This document shows, one piece after another, positions 22,780-34,729 of a DNA stretch of 64,000 nt. A program made the position numbers and the translations under genes. The stretch comes from Epiperipatus broadwayi. Taxonomy: Eukaryota; Onychophora; Udeonychophora; Euonychophora; Peripatidae. The stretch's first letter is position 1; each line of letters opens with the position of its first letter. The stretch covers positions 15,994,935 to 16,058,934 of the forward strand of contig JAQFVV010012402.1 of the NCBI GenBank assembly GCA_028023455.1. The letters are read 5' to 3'. The notes under the pieces are model-generated. The model saw only the letters and a program-made list of their open reading frames with translations, made no database searches and had not been told where the DNA came from.

Positions 22780-24420
22780 CTAAAAGTTTCTGAAAAACTT
22801 ATGAAATTATTGAATGTTGCCAGAAATGAAAAAGGAAGAGACATTATGGAAAAGCAAAACTTTACAAGATCAAGTCAAAAGGCTTGATCAGTTTTACATA
22901 AGCTTGATGGATGTAAAAGTAATTCTGCTAATCAGGTTGCCAATCTTATATATCAGACTTCAAAATCAAAGTTAGAGAGAATGAGAAAAAAAACATGGTT
23001 AGAGTAGAATTACAAGCTTTTCTTTCAAAATGTTCCTCTAATATTAATCTGATTTAAGCAGTGGATGTAAGTGAACTTGAACTTAACTTAAATAACCTTA
23101 AATCAGGAAACACTCCTATAACAAATACAACATTTACAGAGATTTTAAAACTGCTAGGACTTAAAGCCAAAACATGATCAGCGAAACTTATCAATTTGTT
23201 CAGAAACTATTCCAAAAAATGAACTATAGCAGTCTTAAAACCAAATAAGCCCAGCAATGATTTAAAAAAGTATTGCCTAATCATCATTATGTGTTTTCAA
23301 GAAGCTTTCTGAAAGAATCTAAATATTAAAAAAAAATGCAAAGAGTTGAGAGTTATCTTTCTATACTAAGCTGATTTTAAACCAGAAAAAAAAAAAGCTG
23401 CTGCGAACAAGTTTTATCTTTAACAATTTTATTGAAAAATAAATTGAAAATTTATTATCTTTATTGATCAGTATGTTCTGTTTGGAAAAATGATTTAAAA
23501 GTTTCTAAAATTCTTGGATCCAGGACAACTATTAATTTACTTAATAAATGTTCTCCGATTAAAAAATTATAATAGTAGCAAATCGCATAAAATTTTACAT
23601 AATGGGTTACCACGTGCTTTGGTTTTTTCACTTACTAGAATAGAATAGAATGCAGGAAATTTGTCTATGTTGATTATATTACTTTCAATAAGCATATGAA
23701 AAACCAGGAAATCTATTTTAAAGACTAATGTAATGTCTTATTTCTAAGTCAGTGAAGATAGTTTGACCATTTTTTCAAAATCTAAATAGCAGGAAAATAT
23801 TTTATAAATCTGAATATAACGTTTTCCAATAATACATTGAAACACAATTCTATGCTATGCTATTTAAGAGCAACCTTGAGATGCAGCCTACCTTATTTTT
23901 CTCATTGATCTAAGATTAGATTAAATTCTATAAATAATCTCATTGAAAAATTGGTCAGCAATACTTGATAGTTATAATTCAATGAATTTATGAACAGCTT
24001 TTTTAGCATTAGTATATTTTATTGGTGAATACTGTGCCACTGTTTGAAGAAAAAGTACATATCCTAAACATTTGAATTACTGGGACCTTCATCCTGTTCT
24101 TTCATTTTCACCAGATATCAGAAAAAAAAATTGACTCACAGAAAATGTTAAAGCTGTTAAGTAGATTGGATTTTCCAAAAATTCCAAGATATAGTTTTAT
24201 CACCCATGATTTAAATCAAGATTCCCTTTTGGGATATTCAATCAAGAATCTACATTTGAAGAATTATGGTATCAAAATTGAATTCATATCATGTTCCAAA
24301 TGAATTTTCATTATCCATATCCAAGTATAAAATCAGCTGGGTTTATTCTTCCCAGATGCAATCAATTTATGTGGATGTAGAAAAACACAGAGGAAATGTA
24401 TGTCTTAATTGAAATCTCCA
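22780..24420 (+). pseudogene. Decayed jockey-like non-LTR retrotransposon, RT part
   Basis: The + strand carries reverse transcriptase remnants in order, broken by many stops and shifts. At about 23225-23285, IAVLKPNKPSNDLKKYCLI corresponds to the family's I.LLKPGK.P.D..SYRPI. At about 23368-23430 there is a pattern like FKPEK.SC.EQVL.L, for GFRPGRSC.EQVL.LT. At about 23598-23640, LHNGLPRALVFSLT corresponds to the NGLPQGSVLSP motif before the catalytic box. At about 23810-23960 a stretch ends NSINNLIEKLVSNT, for R..LLRKL.GT.WG. The C-terminal part near 24350-24395 reads INLCGCRKTQR, like the CCHC-type end of jockey-group proteins. The YADD box itself is not intact. The copy is old and lacks most of its 5' half. 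Confidence 0.7.
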
Positions 24421-25411
24421 TAGATACCTTTTGTGACATTTTACTAAAATCCATATAATAAATAATGGTTGATATTGCTACATACATATGAGGCAATAAA
24501 TTTGTTTGTTTGATTAATTGATATTATATAAGCAGAATATAAGGATAGTTACTCATTGTGTATATTTATAATAAGTTTGTCACATATTAATGTACTCTTG
24601 CCTTTAAACAAGTAATATAAGTAATACTTACTGAGTTAACTGCATATAATATTTTTACAATTTATTTTAACTTACATCAGGTAAGCATGACTCTTGCTTG
24701 ATTATACTAATATGCATTAATTATTAAAACATTGATCATAGTTGACATCTAATATTCTGTAATTGATTTACATTTTGGGAATGTAAATTGGTTAGAGTCT
24801 AGAATACAGAAGGAATTATTTATTGAGGGGTCAGTGTATGATGCAATATCTATTTCAATAAAAGCTTTGTTGGGTAGTATTTTTATATAATAAATGAGAC
24901 CTGTTACTTAAGACTATAAATAAAGTATGAATGTGACAAATATGGCTAATCATCATATTCAGTTAACTGCCAATAATAAACAACTCTATAATTTGAAGAA
25001 CGTAGAATAAATAATGGCAAAAAGTTTAATGTATATTTTGGTTAAGAATTTGCCACAAATAAGATGTATTTGATATGAAAACAAATAATATAGAATTATA
25101 ATTTGTTTCTTTAAAATATATTAGTTCATCAGTTTTTTAATATAATATAAAAGGACTTCACTTTAAAGAAATCTGTTTTTTTTTTTATCAATTATTTTTC
25201 TATGAGAAAATAAGTGATTTTGTTTCTGTAAGATTTTATAAATTGACTTGATGTTGTGTCATTAATTGCACTAAATTATTTACATTATCAAATATATCTT
25301 CTATTAGCTATGTCAAAGAGTAAAACCTGTATTTTAAAAAAAATATAGTGATGTTTCTGGTTATTATATCTGACTACCACATCTATAAACTGTATGTTTT
25401 AAATCAAGTCT
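24421..25411. other. AT-rich DNA up to the intact hAT insertion
   Basis: No gene or recognisable repeat seen. It ends at the left 8-bp target copy of the hAT element. Confidence 0.4.
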
Positions 25412-25419
25412 ATCCTAAT
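25412..25419. repeat. Left target-site duplication of the hAT element
   Basis: ATCCTAAT, exactly repeated at 30010-30017. Eight bases is the standard hAT target duplication. Confidence 0.95.
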
Positions 25420-26632
25420 CAGGGCCGGCGGAAGCGGGCATGCAACGCATGCTAGGCATGCGGGCGCTGGCAGAAGGAGGCGCCATCACTGAGAGATTAG
25501 CATCTGAAAAAGAAGGCGCCATCCCTGAGAAATTAAAACTCTACTAACAAAAATACTCACATTTGAAGAATATTATTCTCAAATGTTTATTTACAAAAAT
25601 TATTGAGAGTAGATTATTGAAAATCATATGAAGTCATATTATATCTTATTAAATGACACACACAAGCAGGCCTGCACACAAGCTCTGCTTAATATTAAAA
25701 ATATAAAACAATCAAATCTATTATTTATCATGAACAATAAACTAAACATAAAGTTTATTATATTACAAATTTCATATTGTAATGTTTATATATATATAGT
25801 ACTGCTTATAGTAAACTATAAGTAACTTTCTGCTAGCAAATATATAAATAAACACACACTAAAAGTATTATAAATTAGAACTTATGTATGTATATGCGTA
25901 TATATATATTAGATCATGTACATAATTTTGAAATCGTAAGAAACGATTATAATATTGCAAAATAAAACATTTTCTAATTTTTTATTTAAATAATAATTTG
26001 ATATAAATATTTGAACGTGTATGTAATATATATTATTATATTATAGGTATAATTCCAGTAAACTTAATATAATTTTCAGTTTACTTTTTATTTTATATAT
26101 TTTAATTGTTGTCAAAAGTCTATTTTTTCTGCATACTAATTAGGTTTGCAAATTAATTACATACGTTTGCTTATGATGTTTATCGCAAATTTTAAAATCT
26201 TAGTAAGAACTTGTAAACAATAATTATAATCCCAGGAAATTTTCTATTGAAATCGCAAATCAGGCCTGGCAGGCCACCTGTGTTAATTAGAAAAATATAT
26301 GATAACAAAAGAAAATCTTGCCAATGGTAAAACTAAAATGTTCAATCAAGCGTAAAAAACTGGACACTTGAGTTATTTTAAAACCTGACCATTTTTAATG
26401 TCAATGGCTGAATATTTCCAATTTATTAGCTGCCTTTTTTAGGTAAACAAGTTAAACAACTTCTTCCCCTCCGCGTATAGAGTTTTGTATTTTGGCGCAA
26501 GAAGTAATTTGTGTTGGACATCTAAATTAGCGATATATAATCTTAAGTATTAAGATACATGATGTAAATATATAAATTAGAGTCCGTATTTATTTATTTA
26601 TTACATTTGAAAATTATTTTAAAGTGGCGTTC

Positions 26633-29128
26633 ATGAGTAAAAGTAATATGGAATCAAAAACTAAGAAAAAACTATCCGGTGCACAAAATCGTAAACGCCA
26701 AGCTGAAAAAATAGCAAACATTAAAAAACAAAGTGGATCACTTAATAAATATCTTAAAATATCAACTGCTTCTGAAATAGCTTATACTCAACAAGAACCA
26801 GAACCGTGCACACCATCTAGATCACAGGGAACTGTTGAAAATATTGAACAAGATTTTAGTAAGAAACAGTTAAGTGACAACAAAGTCATTGTGCCAATAT
26901 CATATCAAATGTGTACAAATTTAGAAGATCCAGCTGAATGGAATAAAATCGATGACAAACTACGTGTTATTTTAGTAGAAATGGGGCCTGTTCAAAAGAA
27001 AGATATTATATATCCGAACGATGTACATGGCCGTAAATTTTCTGATGTATATTATAATAGAAAAATGGAAAACGGAGAAGTAGTTTTTCGAAAATGGCTT
27101 ATTTATTCCGAAATTTTGAACTCTGTGTTTTGCTTTTGTTGCAAAGTTTTTGGATCTACTGAATCTAGCCTCATAGAAGGATACAATAATTGGAGAAATT
27201 TAAGTACAACTTTACACAGACATGAAACTAGTATGGCTCACATGAAAAGTTTATTGAATTGGAATGAACTTGAGAAAAGATTAAAAAACAAAATTACTAT
27301 TGATTGTCAATCTCAAAATTTATATGAAATGGAAAAGAAACATTGGAGGAGTGTTTTGGAACGGCTGATTGAAATTATCAAATTCCTTGGTAGTCAAAAT
27401 TTAGCATTTTGTGGATCATCTGATAAATTATACGAAAAAAATAACGGAAATTTTTTAAAATTAATTGAATTATTTGTGAAGTTTGATCCCATTATGGAAA
27501 ATCATGTTGAGAGGGCCCTAGATCAAAACAATAGAGTACATTATTTGAGCAAAGATAGCCAAAATGAATTATTAGAAATTTTAAGTACAGCAATTAGGGA
27601 AACAATTTTATTATCGATAAAGAAATCCAAATATTATTCTATTATTTTAGATTGTACACCAGATGCAAGTAAAACTGAACAAATGACCATAATTATTCGC
27701 TTCGTTTTTTGTAATAATGGAATGGTTAAAATTAGAGAAAACTTTTTAGGTTTCATAGATATAACAGATTCCACTGGACGAGGTTTATGTACAACAATAA
27801 TTGAACAACTGGAAAAATGGAAGATTCCCATTGAAGACATGCGTGGTCAAGGGTATGATAATGGGGCCAACATGAAAGACAAAAAGGCTGGACTTCAAAA
27901 TTTGATTTTAACCAAAAACCCTCGTGCATTTTACGTACCATGTGCTGCTCATTCTTTAAACTTAATCATAAACGATGCCGCCAAAGTCAATGTAGATACA
28001 ATTGGTTTTTTTGCAATTGTTCAAAAAATATACAATTTTTTTTCATCATCTTATAAACGGTGGTCAATCCTTTTAAAATTTATTAAAACTTTAACTCTAA
28101 AACAACCATCAGAAACACGATGGGAAAGCAGAATTGATGCAATCCGGCCTCTACGGTATCAGTTGGGTGAAATTTATGATGCACTCTATGAAATAATGAA
28201 CAACGAATCTTTTAATAGAGAAATTCAACATGAAGCTCAATCACTCTGCACTAACCTTAAGGATTACAAATTTATTTGTTCTTTAATAATTTGGCATGAT
28301 ATATTAAATAGAATAAATCCTGTCAGTAAAATGCTCCAAAATGTAAATATGAATGCTTCACTTGCTTTAGAATCGATCGCAAATCTAAATAAATTTTTAC
28401 GAGAATATCGATCAGATTCAAATTTCAAAAACATTCTCAAAATTGCAGATGAACTTAGCGAAGAGGTTGATGGAGAGAAAGAATTTAAAACTGCCAAAGA
28501 AGTTCGACAACGGAAAAAAACTCGTCAATTTGATTACGAGCATCAGGATGAAACACCTCAAATACCTGAAGAAAAATTTAAAATAAACATGTTTTTTACA
28601 CTTTTAGATGTAGCGATTAATTCTTTAACAGAACGCTTTGAACTCCTCGAAGCATGTTATAATAATTTCAATTTTCTATATAAAATATCAGAAATTAATA
28701 AGAGCGAGTTACAAGCAAAATGCAAAGATTTAGAAAATATTTTGAAATTTGATAACAGTAAAGATATTAATGCTACAGATTTATTCGACGAATTATGTGC
28801 TTTTCGAGATATTTTTCAAAAGGATTTTTTAAATTCTCAAAACCCTTTCGAAACACTTAATTTTATAGTTTCTAATAATTTATCTATGCCAAACTTATCA
28901 ATAGCTTTAAGAATATTATTAACATTACCTGTTAGTGTTGCAAGCGGTGAACGCTCTTTTTCTAAGTTAAAATTAATTAAAACTTACTTGAGAACAACTA
29001 TGTCACAAAAACGGCTTGTTAATTTGGCATTAATTGCTATTGAAAATGATATTTGTGCAGAACTGGAAATAAATACAATCATATCAAGGTTTATTAATAT
29101 GAAGTCAAGGAGTATAAAATTATTATAA
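26633..29128 (+). CDS. hAT transposase, TTF-type zinc finger/ZMYM1-like
   Basis: An intact 831-residue protein counted from the first ATG; the frame stays open a few codons further upstream (GTG at 26624) but has no earlier ATG. The order is a basic lysine-rich N-terminus (about 1-60, with KSGS.NKYL-like sequence); a TTF-type zinc finger (about 105-205) with Cys167, Cys169, Cys170, His197 and His203; an RNase H-like DUF4371 core; and a C-terminal hAT dimerisation region (about 745-815). The catalytic triad can be seen as Asp340 (ILDCTPDASKTEQ), Asp409 (RGQGYDNGANM) and Glu773 (VASGERSFSKLK). The hAT CxxH (VPCAAHSLNLI) and RW (ETRWESR) motifs are present. It would bind the element's ends and cut and join DNA in the nucleus. 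It serves the transposon, though relatives have repeatedly been adopted as host genes. No stop or frameshift is visible. Confidence 0.93.
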   Translation: MSKSNMESKTKKKLSGAQNRKRQAEKIANIKKQSGSLNKYLKISTASEIAYTQQEPEPCTPSRSQGTVENIEQDFSKKQLSDNKVIVPISYQMCTNLEDPAEWNKIDDKLRVILVEMGPVQKKDIIYPNDVHGRKFSDVYYNRKMENGEVVFRKWLIYSEILNSVFCFCCKVFGSTESSLIEGYNNWRNLSTTLHRHETSMAHMKSLLNWNELEKRLKNKITIDCQSQNLYEMEKKHWRSVLERLIEIIKFLGSQNLAFCGSSDKLYEKNNGNFLKLIELFVKFDPIMENHVERALDQNNRVHYLSKDSQNELLEILSTAIRETILLSIKKSKYYSIILDCTPDASKTEQMTIIIRFVFCNNGMVKIRENFLGFIDITDSTGRGLCTTIIEQLEKWKIPIEDMRGQGYDNGANMKDKKAGLQNLILTKNPRAFYVPCAAHSLNLIINDAAKVNVDTIGFFAIVQKIYNFFSSSYKRWSILLKFIKTLTLKQPSETRWESRIDAIRPLRYQLGEIYDALYEIMNNESFNREIQHEAQSLCTNLKDYKFICSLIIWHDILNRINPVSKMLQNVNMNASLALESIANLNKFLREYRSDSNFKNILKIADELSEEVDGEKEFKTAKEVRQRKKTRQFDYEHQDETPQIPEEKFKINMFFTLLDVAINSLTERFELLEACYNNFNFLYKISEINKSELQAKCKDLENILKFDNSKDINATDLFDELCAFRDIFQKDFLNSQNPFETLNFIVSNNLSMPNLSIALRILLTLPVSVASGERSFSKLKLIKTYLRTTMSQKRLVNLALIAIENDICAELEINTIISRFINMKSRSIKLL

Positions 29129-29772
29129 TTATAACATGTTTTGTAATGCATTTACTTTTTTTAACTGTATTTTCTTTTTTTTTAATATTAAAAATTATTT
29201 ATTTACATTGCCTTGTTTGTTTCCCTTAGAAAGATTTTGTACACTAATATTTATAACATGTAGGTGGTATACATTAAAGTGACCAGATTTTAACATTGGT
29301 AAAACGGGACACCATTGACCGGGGGGGGGGGGGCTGATTAAAAATTTGGTTTATATGGAGCGTTTATATAGATATAGCGTACATTAATAATAATAAATTA
29401 AATATGTATGTTTGTAATATTATCTTTTTTTAAAATTATTTCATTTATAAATTGTAAATTTATTATTAAATTTGCTAATATTTGCATAAATTTAGAGGTT
29501 AGAAAAATTAGCAAAAATTTTAAAAATAATGGGTTTGTTAAAAACAGACAGTGACGCAAATAATAAATATGAAATTTTAAAAAAAAAAAATATTTGAGAT
29601 TAAAATATGTAAATGTTTTTCGAAAATTATTTTAAACATTTAAATATTTTAATCTCAAACATTATTTTTTTTTAATTTATTATATATATATATTTGAATC
29701 ACTCTGTCTATTTTTAACAAACACATTATTTTTAAAATTTCTGCAAATTTTTCTAACATCTAAATTTGCCGT

Positions 29773-29829
29773 GTTAAATTATATATTATTTCATACAAAC
29801 CGTTTGTATGAAATAATATATAATTTAAC
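29773..29829. repeat. Perfect palindrome, 28-bp arms, 1-base centre
   Basis: 29773-29800 is the exact reverse complement of 29802-29829. The arms begin GTTAAATTATATATTATTTC. It lies inside the nested MITE. Confidence 0.93.
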
Positions 29830-29839
29830 AATCAATTTT

Positions 29840-29867
29840 ATGCTATTTTTGATATCAAAAATAGCAT
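29840..29867. repeat. Perfect 28-bp palindrome
   Basis: ATGCTATTTTTGAT followed directly by its complement ATCAAAAATAGCAT, with no spacer. It starts only 11 bases after the preceding palindrome. Confidence 0.93.
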
Positions 29868-30009
29868 TACATCGTGCATTCTTTCTAAAAATCATGACTT
29901 TTTTAAAACGCCACGGGACACGGTCGGGTCACCTTAGTAAACATACATATTGACAGGGGCGCCAAAATCAAATTTCCATGCGGGCGCCTAGTACCCAGCG
30001 CCGGCCCTG

Positions 30010-30017
30010 ATCCTAAT
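30010..30017. repeat. Right target-site duplication of the hAT element
   Basis: ATCCTAAT, identical to 25412-25419. Confidence 0.95.
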
Positions 30018-31967
30018 CTTTACTGAATTAGTTTTGAACAGATGAAATCGATTAATTTCTGTACTAATAGTAATAATGATCTCCATGCATTAATAATGCA
30101 TGCCTTCAGAAAAAAATAAGTAACGCATAATGCAGAACTTTACTCTAATTAAAAGGTATGCTTTTTGAATTTTGTTATTCCTAAAATCATATTTACGACT
30201 TCGCAATTAATAATATTCTCTATGAGAGACTATTTAATTCATTGATTGTTATATCGCTGATTATTTATAAAAACTGTTGTTTAGACAAAGTTTAATTCAG
30301 AGAATTTATTACTGTTTTCCTGATTCCCCTTTTCTTGATAACACATTATCATTAAGACTGCTGAAATAGAGTGAAAGAACCTTATAATTGTAACAGTTTG
30401 CATTTTTATCGTAAGAGTGTCACCAGTATTATTCTTTATTTTTATTTTTTAAATGTTTTCCTTTTTGCGTTAATAACAGATTTGTCGTTTTATGGTAGGC
30501 TTTTTTTTTTTTTAAGAGAGAGGGACATAAATATCATAATCACTATTTATTTACTTTCAAAATTTTAATTTACATAATGTGGTATTTAGTTTTTCATCCA
30601 TAGGCACTGGAAATTTATTGCTGCTTCATAAATTGCGCACCAGAAATCTGCATTTATATTGAGTATGAATTATAAGATTAGGAAAAGCATTTTACCAAGA
30701 ATCGATAATGAGAAATGTTTAAGTAGGATTTGTTTACCATTAATAATAGACTGATAGAATATGCGTAAGGGTAAAAATAAAAAATTCGATTTCTTTTTAA
30801 AAAAAATAATTTTTTTTTGTTATATGTATATATAAAAAGAAAACAAAAAAACTAATTAAAAGGAATGGATTACATTTAAAATTTGAAGGTAATAAAGTTT
30901 TATTACATTTGATTTTTGAAAAAATTATATATAGTATATAAAAAAAAAAAAACTATCTTAGAAGACTGGAAGGAAAGGAGGTAGAAGTTTTAGAAATGAC
31001 ATGACTATTAAAAAACATAATAAGGCGAAAATGGTTATAGAGAAAAAATAAATAAATAAAACTCATAATGAATGTAAAAGGATAAGAATAATCAATAAAT
31101 AATGTAGGATTGCATTTTTAAATATACAAAAAAAAAGTGATATAAAAAGAATTTGATATAGTAAAAAAAAAAAAAAAAGGAATAGTTTTGGAGTACTTTC
31201 TGTAATAAAATTTGAAGAGAGCTAATGACAACACAAAAATGAATGTTTCCACATATGCAAGAAATATATATAGAATTTTCTGAACTGTGACTAATTGAAT
31301 TACTGGAGTGATTTATATGGTTACAGAAACAACAACAATAAAAAAGCAACATTTGAATATAGTGTGTGTTAGAAGATATTTTAAAGTAAAAAAGATCAAA
31401 AAGATCTAAGTAAATATAATAGGATATTTTAATAAATATATAGAAAACAATAGTATTTAAAAAGAACATCAAAAAATATATAAGAATACTAGTCTAAAAT
31501 TTCCCAATTTGTTGAAAAAATGTGAGGATGATTTAGTAGTCAAGGAATGATTAATGGAATAGAAATATATGGTAAACTAGGAATTAATAGGAAAAACAAA
31601 TTGAGAAGATACAAAGAATAGAACTTTTGATGAAGAAAAAGCATATCCAAATAATTAAAACTTCTTATTAACAGAAGTGGGAATAAACAAATACAAAATA
31701 AAACAAAAAAGATTGTAAATAAAATTAAAATAGTGATTTGAACAAAGCTAATTTTTTAAAATATAAAATTTTAAAAATAGAAATTAAGCAATATATTGAA
31801 TTATGAATATTGGTGTAATAAAGTAATTGTCGAAGAGAAAAATAGGAATTTGGAAAAATATAGTTAGTATAAAGGAAAGAAAAAGGAAAAAAATTAAATA
31901 TATACAATGGTCAAATATCCAATATAAAAACTGTTTGTCCATAATGTTGTTATAGATATATACTTAA
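30018..31967. other. Gene-free DNA; + strand becomes strongly A-rich after 30.8 kb
   Basis: No supported gene. From about 30800 the + strand is unusually rich in A and G, and this bias continues to about 33600, where a LINE reverse transcriptase relic on the + strand can be read. The A-rich block is probably the 5' part of the same decayed element, but I could not read an endonuclease domain in it. Confidence 0.35.
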
Positions 31968-32142
31968 TATAATAATCAATCTAAATAAAATTGAAACAAA
32001 CAACTAATTATTTTTACAGTTATTTAATTATCAACCCGGCTTTCATAAAGGTCTCAATAAGAGTTGAGAGTTAGGTTGATAATTAAATAATTATAAAAAT
32101 AATTAGTTGATTGTTTTAATTTTATTTAGATTGATTATTATT
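31968..32142. repeat. Hairpin element, arms of about 67 bp
   Basis: 31970-32036 pairs with 32072-32140 with few mismatches; for example AATAATCAATCTAAATAAAA pairs with its near complement at the other end. The loop is about 36 bases. It is a MITE-like fold-back; no target duplication was recognised. Confidence 0.75.
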
Positions 32143-32463
32143 AAAAAAAATTAAACATAGATATTAAAATAAAAAGTGGAAAATTTACTTAAAAAACAAA
32201 AAGTTGAATGAAGAAAGAATGAGAATAAATATAAGAATGAGAATAAATATAAAATAATAATAAAAGTTGTAAATAATAAGGAAAAGTTAGTAAAAAAAAT
32301 TTGGAAATATATTTAATACCATAATAAAAATATTAAATAGTAAATAAGGAGGATAACAGTTGTGCAAGTAGAAAAGAAATAGTGGGGAGAAACCCATTAA
32401 TATGTAAAAAAGAAGGTTTAGAGAAAATTTATATAAAAAATGATTAAAATTAATGTTTTTAAT
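32143..32463. other. A-rich low-complexity DNA
   Basis: Tandem-like GAATGAGAATAAATATAA words near 32217-32255 and otherwise A-rich sequence. No gene. Confidence 0.4.
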
Positions 32464-32476
32464 AAAAGGACAATTA

Positions 32477-32646
32477 AGCCAATAAACATCACATGACCAC
32501 CATCTCTTATGCTTGTGTATATCTGTAGTCTGGTGATATTGGATGAGGAGGCACTAGATGAGGATTTTATGCACAAGCCTTCTGGCATCCATTGATTACT
32601 CTAGCTTGCTGTGTCTGGCATACATATAGTGAGTTTTGCCTGTTTT
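32477..32646. mobile_element. Fold-back element copy 2, internally deleted
   Basis: A 170-bp copy of the family at 9334 and 36355. It keeps the left end (CCAATAAACATCACATGACC) and the right arm (ACAAGCCTTCTGGCATCCAT, then GAGTTTTGCC), but the left arm and centre are missing. Flanking 13-bp repeats AAAAGGACAATTA (32464-32476) and AAAAAGACGATTA (32647-32659) differ at two bases and look like an aged target duplication. Confidence 0.7.
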
Positions 32647-32659
32647 AAAAAGACGATTA

Positions 32660-33560
32660 TATAAAAAATAAATTTCAGAAGAATTAATACAAGTTTTTAA
32701 AAAGTTAAAAATGAGAATAGCAACATGTGCAAAAGAATCGGCAGATAAAATGATTTTAAAATTAGAACAAATGTTTTTCCATTATAACTGAGATGTTGCA
32801 AAAAAAATGAAAGATTACAAAAGTAAAAATACTTTAAACCCAATTATGTATAAAAAAAATTCAATATATTTTTGTAAATAAATTTAAGGTATTTTTATTT
32901 ATAAAAATAATATATATACAAAATATTAAGAAATGGTATTTAAGAAAGACAGGAGAATTGATGATTATATTTTTACATTAGCTTGTATTATAAAGATAAG
33001 CTATAGAGTAGTGAGGAAAGCATATATTGCCTTTGCAGAAAGTCAAAAAAAGCATATAACAGAATGAATAAATAATGTTTATGATTTAAATTAGAAAAAA
33101 TGAGATTATCCCAATTATTAGAAAAATTGTGCAAGGAAATATTTCAAAGAATGATGAATTATATGAAGAATTAAATGGAATAGAGCCAAAGCATGATTAT
33201 TTTTTGTATTATCTATTGTTTTTATTATTTATAAAAAAATGATAAAATAAATTGTGTCTAAATATATGACAACATAGATATAAAAAATGTATACAAGAAA
33301 CCATCACTATTTTTATAAATGATAATATTTTCTTTGCTAAAAAAAAAAAAAATGTTATTTAAGATATGTGTAAAAAACGAAAAAAAATTAATAAATTTAG
33401 TAAATAAAATTAAAAATATTGATTTTTAATAAATTAGAAAAAAAAGATTGGCAAAATGGAGAAATATTATGTAGAGGAAGTGGATTGTTATATTCATTCA
33501 AGGATTAAAATTAGAAATAAATAGAATGGAAGAAATGAAAGTAAAAAAGGGGAGAGAGAA
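32660..33560 (+). pseudogene. Decayed LINE reverse transcriptase fragment
   Basis: At about 32951-33070 the + strand reads RRIDDYIFTLACIIKISYRV and then VRKAYIAFAESQKKHI. This is a good match to the RT palm region (GRST.DHIFTL.QIIEK..E...K.LY.AFIDLEKAFD), which carries the first catalytic Asp; here the DLEKAFD part has decayed to ESQKKHI, so it is lost. The flanks have many stops but the same strong A bias as other LINE relics in the window. The fold-back element at 32477 is inserted just upstream. The clade is not certain (RTE- or CR1-like). Confidence 0.55.
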
Positions 33561-34534
33561 ATGAATTCAACAATTGACACTATTTGTTTATAATAGATAT
33601 AACATAAATAGAATCTAATATAAAGAAATAGTTATACATTACTTGATTATGAGAATGATACAATACATCATTCATATTGCAACAAATAGAGTCATCTGAT
33701 AGAATAAAGTCTCACACTGGCATACTTATTAGATAATAGCCAGAAGTGTGACAGAGTAAAAGTTCTACAAATTGTGTCTAAAACTAGACAAGTAAATAGC
33801 CTGTATTCAAAACCAATCATGCACAGTAAGTAGATAGAATGGTGTGAGAAGTCAGAAAATGGATAACAAAGAGGTTGAAGGACCAATAATGCATCTATAC
33901 TTAAATATTAGCCACACTTTGATAGTTCCAATTATGTGAGATTAGATAATAACTGTATTACATAACCTATATGTATAAGGCCAATAGTAGTTATACACTG
34001 ATATTAATTATTATTATCATTAAATAAAATGCTCATTCTCATCTTGAAGCATCAAATTAGCTACCAAACAATGATTTCTATAATAATAAACAACTACACA
34101 CAAACACCCAACTACATCTCACTTATTATCAATACAAGACTTTTTAACAAATAATCTGGATATTTTATTTAATTCCCTTTTTTGCAATAATTTTAGATTT
34201 AGCATCACAAACTGAATTTATATTGGTCAAATTTCTTAGAAAAACAAGCCCTCTCAACTTTTCCTGTATTGCTGTCATCTCCAGGACAAAAGCTGAGTGT
34301 GTGCATTAAATCAGAGAATGGATTATCACTTTATTATTGACCTGTATGGGGCACTCACTAATGCATGTAAGAGTTTGAAATATTAAAAGTGAAAAATAAA
34401 ACGAACTTCATGAATAGTTTAATCAAAATTAATTATAATTATAATAATTGATTTTGCAATATATGGATAAACTGTACACATAAACATACCATACTATATA
34501 AATGTAATAATATTCAAGGCTAAACAGGGTCGTA
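33561..34534. other. Gene-free DNA
   Basis: No gene or clear repeat. The short - strand frame at 33692-33886 has no recognisable features. Confidence 0.4.
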
Positions 34535-34729
34535 AATAATCTTTAAAAACCAGTCAACACGTAGACAATATCAATAACAATCAGCAATTTCAAACTGTTG
34601 TCAAGATAATCTCCTTTTAACAAGGATTCCATCTATATTATTAAAAGGAGGTTGTCTTGACAACAATATAAAATTGTTGATTGTTATTGATATTGGGATG
34701 GTCTAAGTGTTGGCTGATTTTTAATGAAT
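34535..34729. repeat. Hairpin element, arms of about 85 bp
   Basis: 34535-34619 pairs with 34643-34729 at high identity. The central words CAATATCAATAACAATCA and TGTTGTCAAGA occur in both arms as complements. A loop of about 23 bases separates them. MITE-like, no coding capacity. Confidence 0.8.

Larger units (their letters stand above)
29277..29934. mobile_element. Palindromic MITE nested in the hAT element
   Basis: The termini are short: AAGTGACC after a TA at 29275-29276, and GGTCACCT before a TA at 29935-29936 (one mismatch between the arms). A TA target duplication would suit a Tc1/mariner-type MITE. Inside are a run of 14 G at about 29321-29333, a large inverted repeat (29483-29570 with 29690-29770), a second one within it (29590-29618 with 29636-29668), and two perfect palindromes (29773-29829 and 29840-29867). 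No open frame of note. The boundaries rest on short repeats and may be off by some bases. Confidence 0.5.
25420..30009 (+). mobile_element. Complete hAT transposon with intact transposase
   Basis: A 4590-bp element bounded by perfect 11-bp terminal inverted repeats (CAGGGCCGGCG at 25420-25430 and its complement at 29999-30009) and a perfect 8-bp target duplication, ATCCTAAT. The ends are GC-rich islands in AT-rich DNA and hold repeated subterminal GGCGCC words: two at the left (GGCGCCATCACTGAG and GGCGCCATCCCTGAG) and two near the right end. The single long open frame encodes a ZMYM1-like hAT transposase. A palindrome-rich MITE has inserted between the stop codon and the right end (29277-29934), so the original element was about 3.9 kb. 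The perfect target copies and the open frame indicate a recent insertion. Whether it can still move is not known. Confidence 0.92.

Noticed and set aside
22585-22887. 100-codon + frame
   Set aside because: Its first half is repeat R2 and its second half runs into the decayed LINE; there is no coherent protein.
27634-28497. Several - strand frames within the hAT transposase
   Set aside because: They are shadow frames of the intact + strand transposase.
31092-31472. 126-codon - strand frame
   Set aside because: It is a T-rich low-complexity translation (runs of F, Y, I and S) from an A-rich + strand; no motif.
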